Positions 57,640 to 64,000 of a stretch of DNA of 64,000 nt are shown here, one piece after another. Source of the DNA: Gremmenia infestans. Taxonomy: Eukaryota; Ascomycota; Leotiomycetes; Helotiales; Hamatocanthoscyphaceae. The stretch spans positions 674,172 through 738,171 of the forward strand of contig JAFEVB010000006.1 of the NCBI GenBank assembly GCA_032629725.1, read 5' to 3'. How positions within the stretch are numbered: position 1 is the first letter of the stretch; each line of letters opens with the position of its first letter. Under the pieces are notes generated by a model that saw nothing but the letters and a program-made list of their open reading frames with translations, searched no databases and had not been told where the DNA came from. A program made the translations under genes and the position numbers.

Positions 57640-60267
57640 AGCGTTGGCCAGTCGTGGGGAAACTCGAATGTCTTCCGCGTAACAGGGCCTCAGCTAGCCA
57701 ACTTACTTGGTAAGCATATCCTGACGGAAGAATGTTTGCCAGCAGGCTTTAGCAAGGTTAACGTTCATAGAGTCGAGTTCGAAAGAATGGATCCTTCATC
57801 AGCCGCAAATCACCAGAACACTATAGCGCAGATCGAGCTTCAAGTTCAAAACAACCACACAAAAGATGCGATGCAATCCATCGATACTAGTGCCCCTTCA
57901 ACAACCAGAGAAGAAGTCCTTCGACTTCTCTCGGACTTGGATCACCCTATAATATCAACCGCCGCTCCATACGGTTCCTCTACCGATGTCTTGATTGAGA
58001 TGAGGCAAGGAACGAATAAGAAACCTGAAGCTGTTAGTAAAACCGTAAGGGGGTGCCCGTGCCGTCCGTCAGCTGCCTCAGACGACACGGTCTCCCAAAG
58101 CTCAGAGGCTAGGACAAACCTACAAGTCACAACAGAGGATGGAGCCATAGAAGAGGAAGGGGCAGAGGAGAGCGATTCAGGCCACAGTGGAGATGAGAGC
58201 ATTATTGTCAGCCCACCTGCCGCTCGCCAGGATTCCCAGTTTCAACCTGAATCTCAGCCTGCTAGTACAGAAGCATCCCAAACCAAAGCAACTCATCCAC
58301 AATTTTGGAAACGGAATGGCTTATCCTTGAGTCTCACAATTCTAGGGATTGCAGCATCAGCATTGTTGTTCTATCCTCAATATCAAGTCACAGTCCAAGC
58401 CAACCAGTTAGCACTGCAAGAATCTTGTCGTTCCCATCCGGTGAGGGTCCAGTACCTTATATGATAGTCGTCAACTAATAAACAAACAGAATGATACATA
58501 CTTACAAGGCCTAGAGGCCTGTCAGATTGCCCGACTGTAAGGCGACTTCGATCTCACTCCAAGGTCGAACATACCCTTGAATCCGAAATCTACGGCTACT
58601 ACGAGCCCATTGAAGTTCGCAATCTACCTTGTTATATTCGCTACCGACCTTGTTATATTCGCTACAAGCTTTGCCATTTCCCTCATATGCATAATTGCAA
58701 CAGGTTTCCTCAGCTTCTTAGCTATATGGATCGGGTGTATGCCTCCGAGAAGGTCAATTTTATTCATGATTCTATGTCTTCCTCTTTTTAGTACATGTCT
58801 CGTTTATGCACTATGGTTCTGGAACATTGAAGCACTCGAATATCTTTTGGACTATAGAGCTGATATGGAAGAGAGAAATGGACGCGGGGAGACTCCATTG
58901 ATGGCAGCAGCAAACTGGCTCTACCCACATGGATTTTGGAAGGATGTGGTGCTAACCCCAATGTCCTCGATAACGATGGGGTTAGTTGTCTGAACTTGGC
59001 CGATAATTCTGACATTGCCCGCTTGCTCTTGAGCTACGGCGCGGAGATCGCGTTTGGCAAAAGCCACTTGCTTACTCCAGAGGATTATGTGTCCATAGAT
59101 GTGGTAAAATCCACAGTGCTCCTTGAAGCTGGAGCTGACCCGAATAATGCTCTTCTTTACAAGGTCGCAAGACCCGATTGATCGCGCATATGTCAAGGAC
59201 ATACAATCTCAAACAGAGATCGTTTCTCTACTTCTCAAACACGGTGCTAATCAATTTGACTATCGTGCTAACGGATCTTCCACTCTTCAAAATTCGATCG
59301 AGAACCATGGTATCCTGCATCTATTCTGGGATGACTTACCGAACTTTCCTGTTGAACTTAGAGGCCGAGGAGGACGAACACCTCTCATCTCAGCTTGCTA
59401 TCCAATGATCACGCCAGCATCAGAAATTTACGGCTACCTACCTAAGTCAGAGAATTTGTGCCATCCAGCTGCAGCGCACACGCTTATTCAGAAGGGCGCC
59501 AATGTAAATGCAAAGGATGATCAGGGCAGGACAGCTTTGCACTGGATTTGTACCATGCCCAAAGAGCTTGATGAGTCTCACCAAGGCCTATTCAAAGCTC
59601 TCATTGATCTTTCATCTGCCTTGGTTCACCAGCTAGATAATCAAGGCTCGAAACCTCTTCATATCGCCATCGAACATCCACAGACACATGCCTGGAGCAT
59701 AGACTACCTCATCTCCCATGACGGTGACCCCAAAGAGCCCGATCTAGCTGGTAATACGGTACTTCACTACCTCGCCCCCCTCCTTCTTGGCCATAAATCC
59801 AAAGCTTTGGCAGCTGCTGAATGGTTCAAGCACTTTCTATCCCTTGGGGTACCCATCAACAATCGCAATAATTTGGGAGACGCCGATCTTCCGCTTCATG
59901 TCCACATCCTGGAAGGTTACGAGTGATCCCACACGCACGCTTAGTTACCCTAGGTACGCCATAGAGCATGACATTTCACAGCAGAGCTTTACCTATTTCC
60001 TTCGACGCTGGCGCGGGTTTGCAGACAAGTAATGAAGAGGGAGAAACGCTGCTGCATGTTACGGCAAAGCGGTGGCAGAAGACGCAAAATGTAGAGAGGG
60101 ATCAGAGGGGTGATATTTTATGTATTTTCAAAGAGTTGGTAGCAAGAGGCTTGGATCCTCGGGCGGAGGATGTGAAATATAGGACTGCGATTGATGTTGC
60201 TATTGCAAGTGAAACTTTGTTTATTGTTGAGTGGTTTGCGCAGAAAGGGGACGCGGAGGCCCAGTAG
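57640..60267 (+). pseudogene. Decayed transmembrane ankyrin-repeat protein gene
   Basis: The frame from ~57640 to 58440 gives GPQLANLLGKHILTEECL, a Ser/Glu-rich stretch and one membrane helix (LSLSLTILGIAASALLFYP). A 49-bp intron (58441-58489) leads to NDTYLQGLEACQIARL and an in-frame TAA at 58538-58540; the same frame continues with two more membrane segments and an ankyrin start (MEERNGRGETPLMAAA). Ankyrin repeats then follow in shifting frames: 58936-59180 (ANPNVLDNDGVSCLNLA; ARLLLSYGAEI), 59190-59925 (EIVSLLLKHGANQFD; HTLIQKGANVNAKDDQGRTA; GNTVLHYLAPL) and 59970-60267. With one stop and about four frameshifts it looks dead. Several repeats stay well conserved, so decay is recent or the sequence has indel errors. 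Confidence 0.7.
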
Positions 60268-60620
60268 CGGTGGCGAATGTTGTGGATGCGGAAGTAGAGA
60301 GCGCAAGTAGAGCGTGTATAAGAGGATTTGAAGATGAAATGAGCTGGTATGAGATGTAGAATTACGTTATGGACGTCTGCCGACATTTATCTATGGCCTC
60401 GATATTGGACTTCAAATCACGTATTTGAGCCCTACTCGAGTAGAGTATGTCCCCTAGGACGCGGTGGGAGCAATATCAACGAAATCGACATCAAGTTCTA
60501 CACTTCTTCGCGCAGATTCTTCCGATTCCCACAAATCCGGTCCAAACAGCACAGTGATATCCGTACGTTTAACCTCCATCTCAAAGCCAGTTCGCAGCTG
60601 ACACATAAGAGGCGGTAGTA
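60268..60620. other. Intergenic or decayed DNA
   Basis: Between the ankyrin pseudogene and the next fragment. An 89-codon frame at 60349-60618 has no recognisable features. Confidence 0.4.
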
Positions 60621-61093
60621 GCCGGCGACGTTGCCATCCTCTTCATCGTAACATCATGGTACTTTCTACGGCGCACAGGCATAAAACACAAGAACCCTAA
60701 ATACGTCCCAACAGCCTACCTTAAATCCCTCTGGACGAAATGGGACCCTTCCACCACGCACCACCGTGGAACAGCCCTCAACACCTCCTCCAACCACCCC
60801 CACGTCAGTTTCGATACCACCGCCGGGCAGGAAACGGCTGATAACAGAGTCTCGGTGGTGTCAAGTGTGGATAGGAATACAAGCGTCCGCTCCGTAATGA
60901 CACGCCCAGTCTAAAACCTATTCTCGCGCGAGAACGAGCGCATACTCGGCCGCGAAGGCGAACGCGGTGGCATTGACGTCGTGATCGAGTTCCTAGAAGG
61001 CCAAGACGAAGAAGGTTCCGCAGGTGTGCTTTTGCCTGCATGCAGAGGGAAGGCAAGTGACGGGGTTTGTATCTCGCTTGAGCATGTGGGGTA
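60621..61093 (+). pseudogene. Decayed C-terminal part of a fungal membrane protein
   Basis: Just after a possible acceptor (GTAG at 60617-60620) a frame reads a membrane helix (GDVAILFIVTSWYFLRR), a basic PKYVPTAYLKSLWTKWDP segment, Ser-rich residues, DRNTSVRSVMTRPV, a TAA at 60912-60914, and in the same frame GREGERGGIDVVIEF. The string 'hTSVRSVMTLPxY...LGREGERxGVDVVVE' is the cytosolic tail of an unnamed ascomycete single-pass protein family. The stop and the missing upstream exons mark it as a remnant. Confidence 0.5.
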
Positions 61094-61470
61094 GTTTGTG
61101 CAAATGCTTCACGAGCTGGGTTTTGGAAGAGCTGGGAGTGCAAAGGGGGTTGTAGTATAATATTAAGGAGTTAATCATCAATTGGAACTTATGACTGTCT
61201 CGTTATTACACTCGTAGATCAGGTGAATATTAAAAAGTGGTTCATTTGACTCAGAGCAAGAAACTAAATATAGAGTCTGGTCCGCATTGCGTTCGTGGTT
61301 GGGTTTGGGGGCCAGCACGGACCATGGGCGGAACTGGCTTTGTTTCAAGTTTCTCGGATTTCTTATACATACATATATCATCGCTCACTATTAAATTTAT
61401 GGTCAAGCGGCTGTACTTCTTGGTGTCATATATATATTTTTGGCCATCTACTTGTCAATTTCATATCAAT

Positions 61471-63621
61471 ATGGAGGGCGTTTCGGAGCTAGCACTACTG
61501 CCTACAGCTGTAGCCCCAACTGCATCTTCAGTCGATGTCCATCTATGTTCAAGATGCGCGGCAATCAAATTCAAAGATCTTTTCGATACTCGAGCGTCAG
61601 ATTACTATACCTCTGAGTATGGTGTCGAAGTCCTTCAGCTCGAAGCAACAAAGGCAGAACTGCTCGCGTCAACGTGTTCCTTGTGCCGATTCTTCGGGAT
61701 GATGGCTCATCCACAAGGTCCAGACTGCAGTGATGCTGAAAGCAAGACATCTTGCCATCTCCGGGCCATATCCACTGTAAACCTGTGGTTTAACGGCGGA
61801 GTAATAGGTACTGATGGTGACGCGGACTTCCTTGACATCGATAATGAGCTTAGCTACATGCTGCGCGTCGCCCACGAGACCGGCAATTGCCTCTGCGAGG
61901 AAAGGTGCGGATATTTTGCTGATGCTAAATCTTCTTCCCGGTGGAGGGTTCGCCATGTCTCTGCGGCATCTTGGTACGATGAATTTGCGAAAGAAGCAAT
62001 CAACTACTGCCGCCAGCACCACGACGAGTTGTGCTCCCCAGTGCATGCCAAAGCTGTCAAAGCTCTCAGGGTGATTGACTGTAGGACGCGATGTGTTGTT
62101 GCGTCCCCAGAAGACTGTCAATACGTTGCCCTATCATATGTCTGGGGCAAGGTAGGGGTCATAGCTGTCGAGGATAATGATCCTAAACGTCCCGAGGTCC
62201 CGAAATATCCAGAGGTTGTTGAGGATAGCATTGCGGTGACGTTGAATCTAGACTACCGATACCTGTGGGTCGACAGATATTGTATTGATCAAGAAGACGG
62301 GCCCGATAAGCTCGACCAGATCAGACAGATGGATGTTATCTATAACAATGCGGTGGCAACAATAATAGCAGCAGCGGGGGGGGATCCAAGCTATGGACTT
62401 CCCGGAGTTGGAACCAAAACCCGAAAGCCACAGCATAGTCTAGATCTTGGCAGTCACCTCCTTGTTTCCATACAACCACACGCCAGTAACCGAGTGAACT
62501 CTTCGAAGTGGGCGAGCAGAGCCTGGACTTATCAAGAGGGCATTTTATCGAGACGGCGGCTACTTTTTACGGATAATGAGGTATCATTCGAATGCAATAG
62601 CATGTACCTTGCAGAATCAATGATACAGCCGCTCGATAGAGTTTCTATAAAACGCCATACGGAACCTCCGCAGATGAAGCATAGATTATCAAGAATCTTT
62701 CACCATAAAAGTCCCGGAACTGGACGCTACGAAGGATCGCAATTTATCCAGGAGTATGCCTCGAGGGAACTTAGCTTCGCAGAGGATACAATAAATGCGA
62801 TACAAGGGATTCTTCAGACTTATGCGAAGAGTCCGTATCCGGTTTTCCATTTCATGGGAATTCCCATCATGTCCGCAGCGGCTATTATGCAAGACCCTTA
62901 CGCATTTGATGACGTGAAATGGAAATCCCTGACCGCCGAGCATTCATTTGCCATGGGTCTATGCTGGTCACACTCCTGGCGAGGGAAACGACGACCAGAG
63001 TTCCCAAGTTGGACTTGGGCTGGATGGACTGACAATCCAACCGGAGCTACTCAAATCAAACCGGAGAATGTGAAAATATGGGTCGACGATAGCGTAAATC
63101 AACTTACAAGATTCCCCAGTTTCGATGCTTTGCCCGACTTCCTCTTACAACAACCATCGCACGGGATATTGTATCTCACGGTGGAAGCTTCAGCAATCAT
63201 GTGCACAATCGCCAGCGTAGAATTAGACGTGGAGGCGAAGAGAAGATGCAGGTATGTGCATGGGCAGCGGCATGCTATAATACAGCTTGAAGATGGCCGG
63301 CTAGTCTGCTGTCCATATTCTCCAGGCGAAGAACCCTGCGACTCCTCTGATAAGTCATACACGGCGCTTCTATTATCGATTCCCGAGACCTCCAGAAAAT
63401 ATAATAGTTCTGATCAAGTAACTGCTATCGTTGTTAGGGAAGTTGGCGAACATTATGAGCGGATCGGCTCATTTACATTCAGCTATGTGGTTTTTGCCCA
63501 GCGTACCACTCCGCAGCCTGATGGCAAATGGGGAGAGAACGATTTGAACTATTATCATTCGGGGGCAGAAGAATGTCTATCTAAGTTAGTAACAACAAAA
63601 CGTACTATTCGCCTAGGATAA
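61471..63621 (+). CDS. HET domain protein (heterokaryon incompatibility), intact
   Basis: Single exon, 716 aa from ATG at 61471; the frame is open upstream to ~61237, but the upstream part is hydrophobic and low quality. N-terminal Cys-rich start (LCSRCAAIKFKDLF, then STCSLCRFF) as in many HET proteins. HET domain motifs: CQYVALSYVWG (216-226), RYLWVDRYCIDQ (263-274) with MDVIYNNAVATIIAAAG, and SRAWTYQEGILSRRRLLFTD (349-368). The C-terminal ~300 residues contain RRPEFPSWTWAGWTDN, common in this family. HET domains, related to TIR/NADase-like signalling folds, trigger cell death when different individuals fuse. It is the last gene before the telomere and the only intact one in the last 8 kb. 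Confidence 0.9.
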   Translation: MEGVSELALLPTAVAPTASSVDVHLCSRCAAIKFKDLFDTRASDYYTSEYGVEVLQLEATKAELLASTCSLCRFFGMMAHPQGPDCSDAESKTSCHLRAISTVNLWFNGGVIGTDGDADFLDIDNELSYMLRVAHETGNCLCEERCGYFADAKSSSRWRVRHVSAASWYDEFAKEAINYCRQHHDELCSPVHAKAVKALRVIDCRTRCVVASPEDCQYVALSYVWGKVGVIAVEDNDPKRPEVPKYPEVVEDSIAVTLNLDYRYLWVDRYCIDQEDGPDKLDQIRQMDVIYNNAVATIIAAAGGDPSYGLPGVGTKTRKPQHSLDLGSHLLVSIQPHASNRVNSSKWASRAWTYQEGILSRRRLLFTDNEVSFECNSMYLAESMIQPLDRVSIKRHTEPPQMKHRLSRIFHHKSPGTGRYEGSQFIQEYASRELSFAEDTINAIQGILQTYAKSPYPVFHFMGIPIMSAAAIMQDPYAFDDVKWKSLTAEHSFAMGLCWSHSWRGKRRPEFPSWTWAGWTDNPTGATQIKPENVKIWVDDSVNQLTRFPSFDALPDFLLQQPSHGILYLTVEASAIMCTIASVELDVEAKRRCRYVHGQRHAIIQLEDGRLVCCPYSPGEEPCDSSDKSYTALLLSIPETSRKYNSSDQVTAIVVREVGEHYERIGSFTFSYVVFAQRTTPQPDGKWGENDLNYYHSGAEECLSKLVTTKRTIRLG

Positions 63622-63693
63622 TTCTAGTATCAACTATGCCGCTCGCGGCTCTACGTAAGCTCTAGAGTGTTAGATATAAAGATAGAGGAACTA

Positions 63694-63916
63694 GAATCCT
63701 AGAAAAATCTATTTTACTAGCTTAGATTCTTAATAGCTAGTATTTAAATCTAATACTTTTAATAAATATTTAATAACTTAACTTAAATATTATATATAGA
63801 TTATTAGAATTAGTACTAGCTTACTAAAAATAGATTTTTCTATAGCTTTTAATTAGAATTCTAGAAAAATCTATTTTACTATCTTAGATTATTAATAACT
63901 AGTATTTAAATCTAAT
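63694..63916. repeat. Subtelomeric direct and inverted AT-rich repeat
   Basis: A 61-bp unit starting GAATcCTAGAAAAATCTATTT occurs at 63694-63754 and again, with about five changes, at 63856-63916, directly abutting the telomere. Between them (about 63812-63848) a partial copy lies in inverted orientation (GCTTACTAAAAATAGATTTT). The composition is about 80% A+T. Confidence 0.85.
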
Positions 63917-63917
63917 C

Positions 63918-64000
63918 TAGGGTTAGGGTTAGGGTTAGGGTTAGGGTTAGGGTTAGGGTTAGGGTTAGGGTTAGGGTTAGGGTTAGGGTTAGGGTTAGGG
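63918..64000 (+). repeat. Telomere, (TTAGGG)n
   Basis: One partial unit (TAGGG at 63918-63922) and 13 perfect TTAGGG units to the window end, with the G-rich strand running 5' to 3' outward, as expected for a right chromosome end. It joins directly to the 61-bp subtelomeric repeat. Confidence 0.98.

Noticed and set aside
1..64000. CRISPR arrays, bacterial operons, tRNA or rRNA genes
   Set aside because: Gene structure is eukaryotic with many introns; no regularly spaced repeats and no convincing tRNA B-box plus cloverleaf were found by eye (a tRNAscan-SE run would settle the tRNA point).

Overview
The window is the right-hand end of a chromosome of a filamentous ascomycete (Pezizomycotina; a leotiomycete would fit, but that is a guess). 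It ends in 13 complete TTAGGG repeats running off the last base. Genes have many short (45-65 bp) GT-AG introns, and fungal families dominate: a Zn2Cys6 regulator, a HET protein, NACHT-ankyrin genes, an AA9 LPMO, a CipC-like protein and a bestrophin-like channel. I rebuilt the spliced genes by reading each exon junction in phase.

Layout. 0-9 kb: end of a glycerophosphodiesterase-like gene, a long gene-poor AT-rich stretch with a broken P450-like fragment, then a convergent pair of secreted carbohydrate-active enzymes (GH2 glycosidase, AA9 LPMO). 9-21 kb: bestrophin-like channel, a membrane-linked HSL-type esterase, an uncharacterised HxD...H protein, a small secreted cysteine-rich protein and a large unknown protein. 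21-35 kb: two small paralogous proteins of no known family, a secreted galactose mutarotase, V-ATPase subunit B, HMG-CoA lyase and a nine-exon sterol glucosyltransferase-like gene. 35-55 kb: DUF2985 membrane protein, an unknown membrane glycoprotein, a second cysteine-rich secreted protein, an SPX/SLC13 phosphate transporter, a dead protein kinase, an FMN-dependent hydroxy-acid oxidase cut by one stop codon, a membrane protein, a Zn2Cys6 factor, a WD40 protein and a CipC-like protein. 55-64 kb: decayed NACHT-ankyrin and TM-ankyrin genes, a decayed membrane-protein tail, an intact HET gene, a subtelomeric repeat and the telomere.

How it fits together. The GH2/AA9/mutarotase/esterase set and the two cysteine-rich secreted proteins suggest a plant- or litter-associated life. 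The last 9 kb is typical subtelomere: fungal NLR-like and HET (self/non-self recognition) genes, mostly broken by stops and frameshifts. Housekeeping genes (V-ATPase B, HMG-CoA lyase) lie only 35 kb from the telomere.

The least explained structure is a short dispersed element, about 75 bp and in some copies longer, with terminal inverted repeats and an internal hairpin. Five copies were found (around 12.75, 22.6, 33.2, 38.5 and 44.9 kb). Three sit inside introns of unrelated genes, one has a 7-bp target-site duplication, and the hairpin shows a compensatory base pair.
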